Shown here piece after piece: positions 15,338 to 24,960 of a stretch of DNA of 46,373 nt. Every line of letters begins with the position of its first letter. The stretch's first letter is position 1. Under the pieces are notes generated by a model, which was given only the letters and a program-made list of their open reading frames with translations, did no database searches and was not told the origin of the DNA. A program made the position numbers and the translations under genes. Source of the stretch: Peptostreptococcaceae bacterium (GTDB lineage: Bacteria; Bacillota; Clostridia; Peptostreptococcales; Peptostreptococcaceae); the NCBI GenBank assembly GCA_025210335.1, contig JAOARY010000011.1, positions 1 through 46,373 of the forward strand. Direction: 5' to 3'.

Positions 15338-16263
15338 TTTATTATGGAAAATCTTATGGTACTTGTGGAGAATTTGTTCAAGGTAATATTGATGATTGTG
15401 AATATATTTCATCATATAAAATTGATAGATATTCATATGCATTTTTAGAAGAACAAAGCTCTGATAAGTTTACCTACGATTTAAGATATCAAAAGTCTTT
15501 AAAGGCTATTTATAAAGTTTTAGATTATTTCAATTTAGATAAGGGTATACTTAAAAATTTAAGCCTAAAAATACATTCTAATATAAAAATTGGTAAGGGC
15601 ATGTCTAGTTCTTCTGCTGATATAACAGCTTCTATATATGCTATATTAAATTATTTAAATAAGGAATTAGATTATGATATTTTATCAAAATTAATCTGTG
15701 AAATAGAACCAAGTGATCCCGTTTATATGAATCAAAATATAATATTTGATTCTATTAATGGGAATATAAAAGAATATTTAGGGCTTATAGAAGGATTTAA
15801 GATAATTTTATTAGAGCCAAAAAATACTTTTGATACTTTAAATTTAAGGAAAAAAAAGGATTATAAAATTATAAGAAAAAGAAACGAAAAATATACTAAA
15901 AAGGCATTTATGGACTTAAAAAGAGGCTTTAATGAATCAAATCTTAAGTTGATAGGACAAGCTTCAATAGAAAGTGCTTTTTTGAATCAGGATATTTTAT
16001 ATAAAAATAAATTAGATGAAATATTAAAATTATCAAAAGAAATAGATTGCTATGGCTTTAATATTGCTCATAGTGGAACTGTTATTGGTTTTTTGGTTCA
16101 TGAGGATTTTGATACTCAAGATATGAAAAAAATAATAAGAAAAAATAAAGAACTAGATATGTATAAAAATATAGAAGAATTAAATTTGATTAATAAAGGG
16201 GCAAGTGCTGGGATTATAAAAGAAGGTGGAGGATTATATGAGTTATATAAAAATACCAAATAA
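15334..16263 (+). CDS. pduX: L-threonine kinase, GHMP family
   Basis: 309 aa. The start GKSYGTCGEFVQGNI is characteristic of PduX and related GHMP kinases, and the ATP loop IGKGMSSSSADI lies at 86-97. A Gly-rich C-terminal stretch (NKGASAGIIKEGGG) completes the fold. PduX phosphorylates L-threonine to give the CobD substrate. The ATG overlaps the cobD stop (ATGA), and the 3' end overlaps cbiC by 26 bases, which places both consecutive enzymes of the aminopropanol arm together at the front of the operon. Other GHMP kinases are possible in principle, but the N-terminal motif and the context agree. Confidence 0.88.
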   Translation: MIYYGKSYGTCGEFVQGNIDDCEYISSYKIDRYSYAFLEEQSSDKFTYDLRYQKSLKAIYKVLDYFNLDKGILKNLSLKIHSNIKIGKGMSSSSADITASIYAILNYLNKELDYDILSKLICEIEPSDPVYMNQNIIFDSINGNIKEYLGLIEGFKIILLEPKNTFDTLNLRKKKDYKIIRKRNEKYTKKAFMDLKRGFNESNLKLIGQASIESAFLNQDILYKNKLDEILKLSKEIDCYGFNIAHSGTVIGFLVHEDFDTQDMKKIIRKNKELDMYKNIEELNLINKGASAGIIKEGGGLYELYKNTK

Positions 16264-16876
16264 AATAGAAGATGAAAGTTTTGTGATTATTGATAGAATA
16301 ATCAAAGAAGAAAGACCTGATTATAAATTCAAAAATGAAATAGAAGAAAAAATAATTAAAAGAGCAATTCATACAAGTGCAGATTTTGAATATTTAAATA
16401 TATTAAAAATATCAAACGATGCAGTACAAAAAATTACAAAAGCATTAAAGAACGAAGCTATTATATATACTGATACAAATATGGCTTTATCAGGAATTAA
16501 TAAAAGAAAATTAAAAGAATTAAATTGTGAAATAAGATGTTATGTATCAGAGGAAGAAACAGCCAAAATGGCTAAGGAAAAAGGTATAACGCGTTCTATG
16601 GCAAGTGTTTTAAGAGCTAGTGAAGAAGATAAAGATAAAGATAAGATTTTTGTAGTTGGAAATGCACCAACAGCACTTTATAGAATAATGGAATTAGAAG
16701 CAGAAAATAAATTAAAACCTGCTTGTATAATTGGTGTACCTGTTGGATTTGTTGGAGCTGCTGAATCTAAGACTAAATTATATGAAAGTAATTTGGATTA
16801 TATAGTTTCGCTTGGAAGAAAAGGTGGTAGCAATATAGCAGCATCAATAGTTAATGCGATTTTATATTCTTTATAG
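16238..16876 (+). CDS. cbiC: Cobalt-precorrin-8 methylmutase
   Basis: 212 aa from ATG 16238, selected because AAGGTGGAGG (16223-16232) precedes it by 5 bases; a GTG at 16226 lies within that site. The catalytic His45 is in RAIHTSADFEY; IIYTDTNMALSGINK, VGNAPTALYRIMEL and IIGVPVGFVGAAESK are conserved CbiC/CobH blocks. It moves the methyl group from C11 to C12 to give cobyrinate. The gene overlaps the end of pduX and is followed 12 bases later by cbiD. Confidence 0.96.
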   Translation: MSYIKIPNKIEDESFVIIDRIIKEERPDYKFKNEIEEKIIKRAIHTSADFEYLNILKISNDAVQKITKALKNEAIIYTDTNMALSGINKRKLKELNCEIRCYVSEEETAKMAKEKGITRSMASVLRASEEDKDKDKIFVVGNAPTALYRIMELEAENKLKPACIIGVPVGFVGAAESKTKLYESNLDYIVSLGRKGGSNIAASIVNAILYSL

Positions 16877-16888
16877 AGGGGTATTTTT

Positions 16889-18007
16889 ATGGATTCTTAT
16901 GTATATATTGACGGCAAAAAATACAAAAGAGGGTATACAACTGGAGCAACTACTACAGCTGCAATAAAAGGTGCTTTATATATGTTATTAAATCAAAAGA
17001 AAATAGAACATATAAAGATAGATACACCTAAAAATATTGTGCTTGATTTAAATCTTATTGACCAAAGGATTGAAAAAAACTTCGCATCTTGTGCGGTTAT
17101 AAAAGATGGTGGAGATGATATAGATGAAACAAGTGGAATAAAGATATATGCAGAGGTTAGATTAAATGATTGTGGTCAAATAAATTTATTTGGAAAAAAA
17201 GGTGTTGGAGTTATAACTAAAAAAGGCTTAGGTCTTGAAATTGGAGAATATGCAATAAATAAAACACCAAGAGCTATGATTGAAAAAGAAGCTAAAAAAT
17301 TACTGCCTAAAGGAAATGGTATAGATGTATATATAACAATTCCAAAAGGTGAAGAAGTAGCAAAAAAGACATTTAATCCAAAATTAGGGATAATAGGTGG
17401 GATATCCATAATAGGAAGTACTGGGATTGTCGAACCTATGTCAAAAGAAGCGTTTAAAAAATCTCTTTCTTTAGAATTAAATATGAAGAAAGAAGAAGGT
17501 ATAAATAATATTTGTTTTGCATTTGGAAATCATGGAATAGATTATCTGAAAAAATCTGGAGTAGATGAAAAAAATATAGCAAGAACAAGTAATTTTATAG
17601 GTTTTATGTTAGATGAAGCTAAAAGAATGAATTTCAAAAAGATTTATTTATGTGGTCATTTGGGCAAATTGATAAAAGTATCGGCAGGAATATTTGATAC
17701 ACACAGTAAAGTTGCTGATGGACGGATAGAAACTATTATTTATAATTTGGCATTATTAAAAGCTGATTATGAAATAATAAAGGAGATATCTAAATGTGTT
17801 ACAACAGAAGCTGCTATTGAAATAATAAATGATAATAATTTGAATAAAGTTTTTAATATAATTGCAAATAATGCAAAAGATAAGATAATGCAAAGAATTA
17901 AAGATGAAGAAATTGAAATTGAAGTTGAAATATTTGATCTTGAAAAGAATTTTTTAGGAAAATCAGATAATGCAAATAGATTATTGGAGGTTTTTATTAG
18001 TGATTAA
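16889..18007 (+). CDS. cbiD: Cobalt-precorrin-5B C1-methyltransferase
   Basis: 372 aa. The N-terminal RGYTTGATTTAAIKGAL is the CbiD hallmark (usually GYTTGTCA), and VIKDGGDDIDETSG and GIVEPMSKEAFKKSL are further conserved blocks. CbiD methylates C1 during ring contraction in the anaerobic pathway and has no close homologue in the aerobic route, so it marks the pathway type. GAGGGG precedes the ATG. The last codons overlap the start of cbiE by 8 bases. Confidence 0.96.
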   Translation: MDSYVYIDGKKYKRGYTTGATTTAAIKGALYMLLNQKKIEHIKIDTPKNIVLDLNLIDQRIEKNFASCAVIKDGGDDIDETSGIKIYAEVRLNDCGQINLFGKKGVGVITKKGLGLEIGEYAINKTPRAMIEKEAKKLLPKGNGIDVYITIPKGEEVAKKTFNPKLGIIGGISIIGSTGIVEPMSKEAFKKSLSLELNMKKEEGINNICFAFGNHGIDYLKKSGVDEKNIARTSNFIGFMLDEAKRMNFKKIYLCGHLGKLIKVSAGIFDTHSKVADGRIETIIYNLALLKADYEIIKEISKCVTTEAAIEIINDNNLNKVFNIIANNAKDKIMQRIKDEEIEIEVEIFDLEKNFLGKSDNANRLLEVFISD

Positions 18008-18599
18008 TATATTAGGAATAGGTCCTGGGGATCTAAATTTGATGAGTATAAAATCAAAGGAAATAATAGAAAAATCAAATATATTAATAGGTGGAACAAG
18101 AAATTTGAAGCCTTTTAAAAACCTTAATAAAGAATTATTTTATATAAAATCAAGTATGAAAGAAGTTCTAGATTTTATAAATTTGAACTTAAATAAAGAA
18201 ATAGCAATATTGGCATCTGGTGATCCTATGCTTTATGGAATAGGAAAGTATTTAAGTGAGAATTTAGATTGTGAAATCAATATAGTTAGTGGTATTAGTT
18301 CAATGCAATATATTTTTTCGAAGCTAAAAATTTCAATGAATGATATATATATATCGTCAACACATAATAAAAGACCTGATTTTGATTTTTTATTACAGCA
18401 TAAAAAAATTGTTATGGTTACAGATAAAGAAGTAGGGCCATATCAAATTGCAAGAGAAATAGAAAAGCGAAATTTAAGAAGAAAGATGATAATTGGAGAA
18501 AATTTATCATATGAAGACGAAAAAATAACTATATTAAATTCAAATGAAGTAAAGGATATTGAATATAATTTAAATGTCGTGGTGATATTAGATGAATGA
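18000..18599 (+). CDS. cbiE: Cobalt-precorrin-7 C5-methyltransferase
   Basis: 199 aa from GTG 18000, 9 bases after TTGGAGG (17984-17990) and overlapping the cbiD stop by 8 bases. The tetrapyrrole methylase start INILGIGPGDLNLMSIKSKE, the LASGDPMLYGIG loop and IVSGISSMQYIFSKL are visible. CbiE methylates C5 and usually works with CbiT, here encoded as a separate protein immediately after rather than as a CbiET fusion. Overlap with cbiT is also 8 bases. Confidence 0.93.
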   Translation: MINILGIGPGDLNLMSIKSKEIIEKSNILIGGTRNLKPFKNLNKELFYIKSSMKEVLDFINLNLNKEIAILASGDPMLYGIGKYLSENLDCEINIVSGISSMQYIFSKLKISMNDIYISSTHNKRPDFDFLLQHKKIVMVTDKEVGPYQIAREIEKRNLRRKMIIGENLSYEDEKITILNSNEVKDIEYNLNVVVILDE

Positions 18600-19164
18600 T
18601 AACGATTTTATAAGAAAAGATAAAGTACCAATGACAAAAGAAGAAATAAGAGCTATTAGTATTTTGAAATTAGAATTAAATGATACAAAGACTCTTTTGG
18701 ATATTGGTGGAGGAAGTGGATCTGTTAGTATTGAAGCATGTGTAAATTATAAAGAATTAAAAACAACTATAATTGAAAAGAAAGAAAATGCATTAGAATT
18801 AATAAATTTAAATAAAGATAAATTTAATGTAAGAAATTTAGAAATAATAAAAGGTAATGCACCAGTTGATGGATTAGTACAAAAATTTGATAGAATTTTC
18901 ATCGGTGGTGGAGGAATGGACTTGGATATAATTATAGATTGGGCGACAAAATTACTAAATAAAAAAGGCGTAATGGTTATAAATGTAATAACATTGCAGA
19001 GTTTTAATTTAGCTTTAGAAAGTATAAAAAAGCTAGAAGATCATTATGATATTTTAGTTGATACATCTATGGTACAAGTAAATAAGTTAAATAAATTAGC
19101 CAAATATGATTATTTTAAACCATTAAATCCAGTTTATATAATACAAATCAAGTTTAATGATTAA
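18592..19164 (+). CDS. cbiT: Cobalt-precorrin-6B C15-methyltransferase (decarboxylating)
   Basis: 190 aa. The start DKVPMTKEEIRAISILKLEL and the class I SAM motif TLLDIGGGSGSVSIEA are typical of CbiT, as is FIGGGGMDLD for motif III. It methylates C15 and decarboxylates the C12 acetate. It begins within cbiE, and a 77-bp gap without a strong terminator separates it from cbiL; a weak AAAAACT/AGTTTTT hairpin (19200-19220) lies in that gap. Confidence 0.95.
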   Translation: MNDNDFIRKDKVPMTKEEIRAISILKLELNDTKTLLDIGGGSGSVSIEACVNYKELKTTIIEKKENALELINLNKDKFNVRNLEIIKGNAPVDGLVQKFDRIFIGGGGMDLDIIIDWATKLLNKKGVMVINVITLQSFNLALESIKKLEDHYDILVDTSMVQVNKLNKLAKYDYFKPLNPVYIIQIKFND

Positions 19165-19241
19165 TTAAAAATTAAATAATTAGATAAAATATTAAAAATA
19201 AAAACTAAATAGAAGTTTTTTTAATGAAATAGGAGGAAATT

Positions 19242-19943
19242 ATGAGTAAATTTTATGGAATCGGAGTAGGACCTGGAGATAGTGAGCTTATAACAATAAA
19301 GGCAGCAAATATTTTAAAGGAGATAGATATACTTGTAACACCTCAGCCAAAAAAAGATGGAAAAAGTTTAGCACATAAAATAGCATCTCCATATTTAAAT
19401 GAAAATTTAGAGGTAAAAGAAAGACATTTCCCTATGAATTTTAATAAAGAGGAACTTGAAACTGCTTGGGACAATATAGCAAGTGAAATAATAACAGATG
19501 TCAAATCAGGCAAAAATGTAGGTTTTGTAACATTAGGAGATCCAATGGTTTATAGTACGTATATATATATATTAAAGAGAATGATTGGCAAGATTGATAT
19601 AACTACTATTCCTGGAATTACTTCATTTAACAATATAGCAGCAGATCAAAATTTTCCTTTGGTTGAAGATAAAGAAGCTCTTGTTGTAGTTCCTTGTACA
19701 ATGGATGAAGAAAAAATAGATAAGATATTAAAAGAAAACACTAATCTTGTGCTGATGAAAGTATATAAGAATTTCAAAAATATTATAGAACTTATAAGAA
19801 AAAATAATCTTATGGATAGTGCTATATTGGTTAGTAATTCTTCTAAAGGTGATGAGAAAGTATATAGAAATTTAGAAAATTTAAATGAGGAAAAGATATC
19901 TTATTTTAGTACAATACTTATCAATAAAGGTTGGAATAATTAA
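19242..19943 (+). CDS. cbiL: Cobalt-precorrin-2 C20-methyltransferase
   Basis: 233 aa. The tetrapyrrole methylase start FYGIGVGPGDSELITIKA, the VTPQPKKDGKSLAHKIA block specific to CbiL/CobI, and VTLGDPMVYSTYIY are visible. It adds the C20 methyl to cobalt-precorrin-2 (cobalt sirohydrochlorin), the first committed step after chelation. AGGAGG lies 7 bases before the ATG. A cobaltochelatase such as cbiK, which would supply the substrate, is not found in the window. Confidence 0.95.
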   Translation: MSKFYGIGVGPGDSELITIKAANILKEIDILVTPQPKKDGKSLAHKIASPYLNENLEVKERHFPMNFNKEELETAWDNIASEIITDVKSGKNVGFVTLGDPMVYSTYIYILKRMIGKIDITTIPGITSFNNIAADQNFPLVEDKEALVVVPCTMDEEKIDKILKENTNLVLMKVYKNFKNIIELIRKNNLMDSAILVSNSSKGDEKVYRNLENLNEEKISYFSTILINKGWNN

Positions 19944-19989
19944 TATATAAAATTAGATGATTTTAAATAAAAAATAGAAGGTGAATTTG

Positions 19990-20745
19990 ATGGAAAATAA
20001 AATTTATTTTGTTGGAGCGGGACCTGGAGACAAAGAATTAATAACATTAAGAGGATATAAACATTTATCTACTGCGGATATAGTTATATATGCAGGGTCT
20101 TTAGTTAATAAGGAATTACTTGAATATTGCAAAGAAGATTGTGAAATACATGATAGTGCTTATATGAATCTTGAAGAAATAATAAATGTAATGGATAGAG
20201 GTATTAAAGAAAATAAAAAAGTAGTAAGACTTCATACTGGAGACTTTTCAATATATGGATCTATAAGAGAACAAGTTGAAGAACTTTCTAAAATAGATGT
20301 GGGATATGATTGTACTCCTGGTGTTAGTTCATTTTTAGGAGCAGCATCTGCATTAGGTGTAGAATATACCGTTCCTGAAATATCACAAAGTGTTATAATA
20401 ACAAGAATTGCTGGAAGAACACCTGTGCCAGATAAAGAGTCTTTAAAATCTTTTGCAATGCATCAAACATCAATGGCAATATTTCTATCTGTAAATAGAA
20501 TAGAAGATGTGGTAAAAGAGCTTATAGAAGGTGGCTATGAAGAAGATACTCCAGTAGCAATAGTATATAAGGCTACTTGGAAAGATGAAAAATCAATAAG
20601 AGGAACACTTTTAGATATATCAAAAAAGGTAAAAGAATCAAATATAAATAAAACAGCATTAATATTAGTTGGAAAATTCTTAGGAGAGGAATATTATTAT
20701 TCCAAATTATATCATAAGGATTTCAAACATGAGTATAGAAAATAA
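19990..20745 (+). CDS. cbiF: Cobalt-precorrin-4 C11-methyltransferase
   Basis: 251 aa from ATG 19990, 6 bases after AAGGTG; an in-frame GTG at 19981 lies inside that site. Visible blocks are [54 protein letters not shown] and [15 protein letters not shown], all typical of CbiF/CobM. It methylates C11, setting up ring contraction. Its end overlaps the start of cbiG by 17 bases. Confidence 0.96.
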   Translation: MENKIYFVGAGPGDKELITLRGYKHLSTADIVIYAGSLVNKELLEYCKEDCEIHDSAYMNLEEIINVMDRGIKENKKVVRLHTGDFSIYGSIREQVEELSKIDVGYDCTPGVSSFLGAASALGVEYTVPEISQSVIITRIAGRTPVPDKESLKSFAMHQTSMAIFLSVNRIEDVVKELIEGGYEEDTPVAIVYKATWKDEKSIRGTLLDISKKVKESNINKTALILVGKFLGEEYYYSKLYHKDFKHEYRK

Positions 20746-22213
20746 AGATAAAATTAATATACAAGAGAGTTTTGATGAGTTTAAAGAAATAAATAAAAGT
20801 AAAAAAGTTGAAAATACTATTGTTTATGGACTTACAATAAACTCATTAAAACTATCATTAAGACTTGCAACTAATATAGATGATATAAAGATTTATATGC
20901 CAAAAAGATTGGAAAAAGATTCTTTAGAAATCTTGGAAAATCAAAATATTCGGTCTAAGTATATTTTTTATGAAAATAAGTTCAAAGATAATATAAAACA
21001 GCATTTTAAAAAAGGTAATAAACTAATATTTTTAATGGCAGTAGGTATTGTCGTAAGAAGTATAAAGGATTATATAGAGGACAAATTCAAAGATCCAGCA
21101 GTTATTGTATGTGATGAACTTGGAATTAATACTATAAGTTTGTTATCGGGACATGTTGGAAATGCAAATGAATTTAGTCTTTATATATCTGAAATATTGA
21201 ATTCAAATCCTATAATAACAACATCAACAGATATTAATAAAAAAGCTTCATTTGATTTAATATTAAAGAAATTAAATGGTGTGATTTATGGTTATTCTTT
21301 TTTAGAATCAAAGTTTGAAAATAACTTATATGAATGTGATGATATAAACACTGAATTTAAAATAGCAAATGAAAATAATGAAGCCAAGTTATTAGTAGGC
21401 AAGAAATATTTTAAATCAAGGATAAAATATATAAATAGATTATTAGTTGAAAATCAAAAAATACTCATATTATTTGATATGAAAAAAGAAATAGACTTAG
21501 ATTCTTCTTATTACAAGAATAATGCGTTGGATATTGATTATGATAGCAAAACAAATGTAGCAAAAACGCATGATAAAAAAAATTATTTTGAAGATATAGA
21601 AAATGATAATTTTTTTGGAATCAAAAATATAAAAAGACAAATGGAATATTTAAATTTGTCAAAAAAAGATTTGCTTGGAACATCCTATATAATTAATTTG
21701 AAATTAGATAAAAATATATTAAGAACATATAAACATATAATATTGATAACAAATAAGAAAGTATCTAAATTAGAAAATTTTATAAAAGAATTAATAGATT
21801 TAAATGAAGATTCATATACAAAAGTAATAAGTAAAAATTTAGTACTTTCAATAGGTTGTAGAAAAAATAAAACAAAAACTGAGATAAAAACAGCTTTTTG
21901 TAAATTTTTAAAAGATGAAAATATAGATAAAAATGCGATATTAAAATTAGCAACAGTAGATGTAAAACAAGAGGAGCAGGGATTAATAGAATTTGCTAGA
22001 GATTTTTGTAATAAAGAGCTTAATATAGTCAAAAGAGATGAAATTAGGCTATATGAGGATTTATTCAATAAATCAGAATTTGTCAAAAAATCAATTGGAG
22101 TATATTCTGTTAGTGAACCTGTTGCATATATTGTAGGTAATAATAATTTAGTAGTAAAAAAATCAAAATATAATGGAATAACATTTAGTGTTTCAAATGC
22201 GAAGATGGAGTGA
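20729..22213 (+). CDS. cbiG: Cobalt-precorrin-5A hydrolase, enlarged
   Basis: 494 aa, against roughly 350 in well-studied CbiG proteins. Residues 30-175 carry the N-terminal domain ([16 protein letters not shown], then [20 protein letters not shown]) and 368-490 the C-terminal domain ([34 protein letters not shown], and FSVSNAK near the end). The central part, about 185-365, is enlarged and contains an Asp/Asn/Tyr/Lys-rich stretch at about 255-300 that looks like an insert. CbiG removes the C20 carbon as acetaldehyde and opens the delta-lactone. AAGGA lies 7 bases before the ATG, inside the end of cbiF. Start and frame are sound, so the extra length is real in this sequence. Confidence 0.93.
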   Translation: MSIENKDKINIQESFDEFKEINKSKKVENTIVYGLTINSLKLSLRLATNIDDIKIYMPKRLEKDSLEILENQNIRSKYIFYENKFKDNIKQHFKKGNKLIFLMAVGIVVRSIKDYIEDKFKDPAVIVCDELGINTISLLSGHVGNANEFSLYISEILNSNPIITTSTDINKKASFDLILKKLNGVIYGYSFLESKFENNLYECDDINTEFKIANENNEAKLLVGKKYFKSRIKYINRLLVENQKILILFDMKKEIDLDSSYYKNNALDIDYDSKTNVAKTHDKKNYFEDIENDNFFGIKNIKRQMEYLNLSKKDLLGTSYIINLKLDKNILRTYKHIILITNKKVSKLENFIKELIDLNEDSYTKVISKNLVLSIGCRKNKTKTEIKTAFCKFLKDENIDKNAILKLATVDVKQEEQGLIEFARDFCNKELNIVKRDEIRLYEDLFNKSEFVKKSIGVYSVSEPVAYIVGNNNLVVKKSKYNGITFSVSNAKME

Positions 22214-22217
22214 TTAG

Positions 22218-22943
22218 ATGATTTATGTAATAGGTATAGGGCCTGGTAATGAAGAGTATATGACTTATGAATGTAAAGAAGCTATAAAAGACAGTGAGAT
22301 TATAGTTGGGTACAAAACATATATTAATCTTGTAAAAGATTTGATTAGTGATAAACAGGTAATTGAAAATGGAATGAAAAAAGAAATGGAAAGATGCAAA
22401 AAGGCGATAGAAGAAGCAAAAAAAGGCAAAAAAGTTGCAGTTATAAGTAGTGGAGATGCTGGTATATACGGTATGGCAGGACTTATATTAGAGCTTGTTT
22501 CAAAAGAAGAAGAAAAAATAGAAGTAAAAGTAGTAACAGGTGTAACTTCTTCAATACAAGCAGCTTCAGTTTTGGGTGCACCACTTATGCATGATTTTTG
22601 TCATATAAGTTTAAGTGATTTATTAACACCTTGGGATTTGATAAAAAAGAGAGTTAAATTAGCGGCTGAAGGTGATTTTGTAATATGTTTTTATAATCCC
22701 CGTTCAAAAGGAAGACCAGACAACTTAAAGATAGCTTTTGAAATAATGAGTGAATATAAGGATTTGGATACTCCTGTTGGAATAGTTAAGAATGCAGGAA
22801 GAGAAAATGAAGAAAAGATAATCACGACAATAGATGATATAGATTTTGAAGATGTTGATATGACTACTATGGTTATAGTAGGAAATAACACAACTTTCAT
22901 ATCAAATGGAAAAATGATAACTAAAAGAGGCTATGAAATATGA
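22218..22943 (+). CDS. cbiH: Cobalt-precorrin-3 C17-methyltransferase
   Basis: 241 aa. The start YVIGIGPGNEEYMTYECKEA, then VGYKTYINLVKDL, VISSGDAGIYGMAGLILEL and the CFYNPRSKGRPDNL block are specific to CbiH/CobJ. It methylates C17 and drives ring contraction. GGAG is placed 7 bases before the ATG, in the end of cbiG. It overlaps cbiJ by 4 bases. Confidence 0.96.
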   Translation: MIYVIGIGPGNEEYMTYECKEAIKDSEIIVGYKTYINLVKDLISDKQVIENGMKKEMERCKKAIEEAKKGKKVAVISSGDAGIYGMAGLILELVSKEEEKIEVKVVTGVTSSIQAASVLGAPLMHDFCHISLSDLLTPWDLIKKRVKLAAEGDFVICFYNPRSKGRPDNLKIAFEIMSEYKDLDTPVGIVKNAGRENEEKIITTIDDIDFEDVDMTTMVIVGNNTTFISNGKMITKRGYEI

Positions 22944-23689
22944 TAATGATTCTTGGTGGAACATCAGATTCTTATGATGTTGCACTTAGGTTAGATGAAT
23001 TAAAAATAGACTATTTTATATTTGTGACAACTAAATATGGATATGAAATAATAAAAAATTTAAGAGGAATAAAGAAGTTAACAAAATTAGATTATGATGA
23101 TATGGTGGATTTTATAAAATTAAATAATATTAATATTCTTCTTGATTTTACACATCCATATGCAATAGAAGCTTCAAAAAATGCTATAAAAGCTTGTGAT
23201 AATACAGATATAAAATATATTAGATATGAAAGAAAATCCTTAAAATTACCTAAATATGATAGATATTATATGGTCAAAGATTATGATGAGAGTATAAATA
23301 TTGCAAATAAAATAGGCCAAAAAATATTTTTATCAACAGGTAGTAAAACTTTGGATTTATATGTGAATAATCTAGAATCGAAAAAAATATATGCTAGAGT
23401 TCTTCCAACCAAAGAAGTTATAGAAAAATGTTATGATTTAGGTCTATTAGCAGATCAAATAATTGCTATGAAAGGGCCTTTTGATGAGGAATTAAATAAT
23501 TCTATGTTTAAATTTTTGGATGTAGATACCCTTATAACGAAAGAAAGTGGACAAAAGGGTGGTTATTTAGAAAAAATTAATGCAGGAATAAAAAATAATC
23601 TTAACATAATAATTATAAAAAGACAGACTTTAGATTATAAAAATATATATAATGAAATTGATGATGTTATTGATATTTTGGAGGGTTAA
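22940..23689 (+). CDS. cbiJ: Cobalt-precorrin-6A reductase
   Basis: 249 aa. The start IMILGGTSDSYDVALRLDEL and DFTHPYAIEASKNAIKACD, FLSTGSKTLDLYV, ARVLPTKEVIEKC and the late TKESGQKGGYLEKINA are the conserved blocks of CbiJ/CobK. It reduces cobalt-precorrin-6A with NAD(P)H. Two ATGs (22940 and 22946) are possible starts; the first overlaps cbiH. hemA begins 3 bases after its stop. Confidence 0.95.
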   Translation: MIMILGGTSDSYDVALRLDELKIDYFIFVTTKYGYEIIKNLRGIKKLTKLDYDDMVDFIKLNNINILLDFTHPYAIEASKNAIKACDNTDIKYIRYERKSLKLPKYDRYYMVKDYDESINIANKIGQKIFLSTGSKTLDLYVNNLESKKIYARVLPTKEVIEKCYDLGLLADQIIAMKGPFDEELNNSMFKFLDVDTLITKESGQKGGYLEKINAGIKNNLNIIIIKRQTLDYKNIYNEIDDVIDILEG

Positions 23690-23692
23690 TAA

Positions 23693-24934
23693 ATGAAAGT
23701 AGCTGTTATAGGTGTAAACCATAATAAAGCTCCTATTGAAATTAGAGAAAAAGTATCATTTAGTGAATCGAAGAAAATAGAAGCTACAGATAAGATTCTT
23801 GATATGGGGATTAAAGAAGTTGTAATACTTTCAACTTGTAATAGATCAGAAATTTATATAGTTAGTGATAATAAAACAATAGATTCAAAAATAGAGAAAA
23901 TAAAAAATTTCTATGTGGATTATTTTAAACAAGAAGAAATTAGAAACTATTTATTTGCTAAAAAAGGACTTGATTCAATATACCATATTTATAATGTATC
24001 TTGTGGACTTGACTCTATTGTATTAGGTGAAGATCAGATTTTAGGGCAAGTAAAGGATAGTATTATATTTGCTATGGAAACTGGAGGAAGTTCAAAAATA
24101 TTAAATAAGTTATTTCGAGAAGCTGTTACAACCTCTAAAAAAGTAAAAACAAAATTAAAAATATCTCAAAACCCACTATCTATAAGTTATATAGGTATAA
24201 AATATTTAAAAAAGAAATTAAAATCATTTGAAAATAAAAAAGTGCTTATAATTGGAGCGGGGCATATGAGTAAGTTAGCACTTAATCATATAATGGAAGA
24301 AAATATTTCAAAAATATATATGGCAAATAGAAGTAAGAAAAATTTATTAGAGCTTATTTTTGATTATGAAAATATAGAGATAGTAGGATTTGAAAAAAGA
24401 TATGAGCTATTGGAAGATATAGATATATTAATATGTGCAACGGGAGCACCTCATACAATAATAAAAAAAGAAGATATGAAAAATATAAAAAAGGAACTGT
24501 ATATAATGGATATAGCTCTTCCAAGAGATGTAGAAGATGAGGTTGGAGAGCTTGAAAATATTAATTTGTATACTATAGATGATTTAAAAGAATTATCAAA
24601 AGAAAGTATGAAAAGAAGAGAAGAACTATCTATAAAAGCTAAAGAAATGATAAAAGAAGATGTAGATGAATTTTTAATATGGGCTAAAAATATAAAGGTA
24701 GATAGAACAATAAAATCTCTAAATCAAAAATGTAATATTATAAAAATAGATACAGTTGATTATATAGATAAAAAATTAAAATTAAGCTGCAAAGATAAAA
24801 AGATTGTAGACAAGATGATTAATTCAGCCTTAAAAAGACTTATAAGAGAGCCTGTATTGAAGTTAAAAGATATTAAAGATGAAGAAAAGAAAAAATTATA
24901 TATGAAGGTTTTAGATGAATTATTTGAATTTTGA
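23693..24934 (+). CDS. hemA: Glutamyl-tRNA reductase
   Basis: 413 aa. VIGVNHNKAPIEIREKVSF and the catalytic Cys49 in LSTCNRSEIY are diagnostic, followed by the GLDSIVLGEDQILGQVKDS block and the NADPH motif LIIGAGHMSKLAL. The C-terminal dimerisation region is intact. It makes glutamate-1-semialdehyde from charged tRNA-Glu, the entry point to all tetrapyrroles by the C5 route. GGAGGG precedes the ATG inside the cbiJ end. Its place within the cbi operon ties precursor supply to corrinoid synthesis. Confidence 0.97.
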   Translation: MKVAVIGVNHNKAPIEIREKVSFSESKKIEATDKILDMGIKEVVILSTCNRSEIYIVSDNKTIDSKIEKIKNFYVDYFKQEEIRNYLFAKKGLDSIYHIYNVSCGLDSIVLGEDQILGQVKDSIIFAMETGGSSKILNKLFREAVTTSKKVKTKLKISQNPLSISYIGIKYLKKKLKSFENKKVLIIGAGHMSKLALNHIMEENISKIYMANRSKKNLLELIFDYENIEIVGFEKRYELLEDIDILICATGAPHTIIKKEDMKNIKKELYIMDIALPRDVEDEVGELENINLYTIDDLKELSKESMKRREELSIKAKEMIKEDVDEFLIWAKNIKVDRTIKSLNQKCNIIKIDTVDYIDKKLKLSCKDKKIVDKMINSALKRLIREPVLKLKDIKDEEKKKLYMKVLDELFEF

Positions 24935-24960
24935 TATATAAATAAAAGAGGAGAAATACT

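Noticed and set aside
19200..19220. Terminator between cbiT and cbiL
   Set aside because: Only a 7-bp A/T-dominated stem; too weak to end transcription with confidence.
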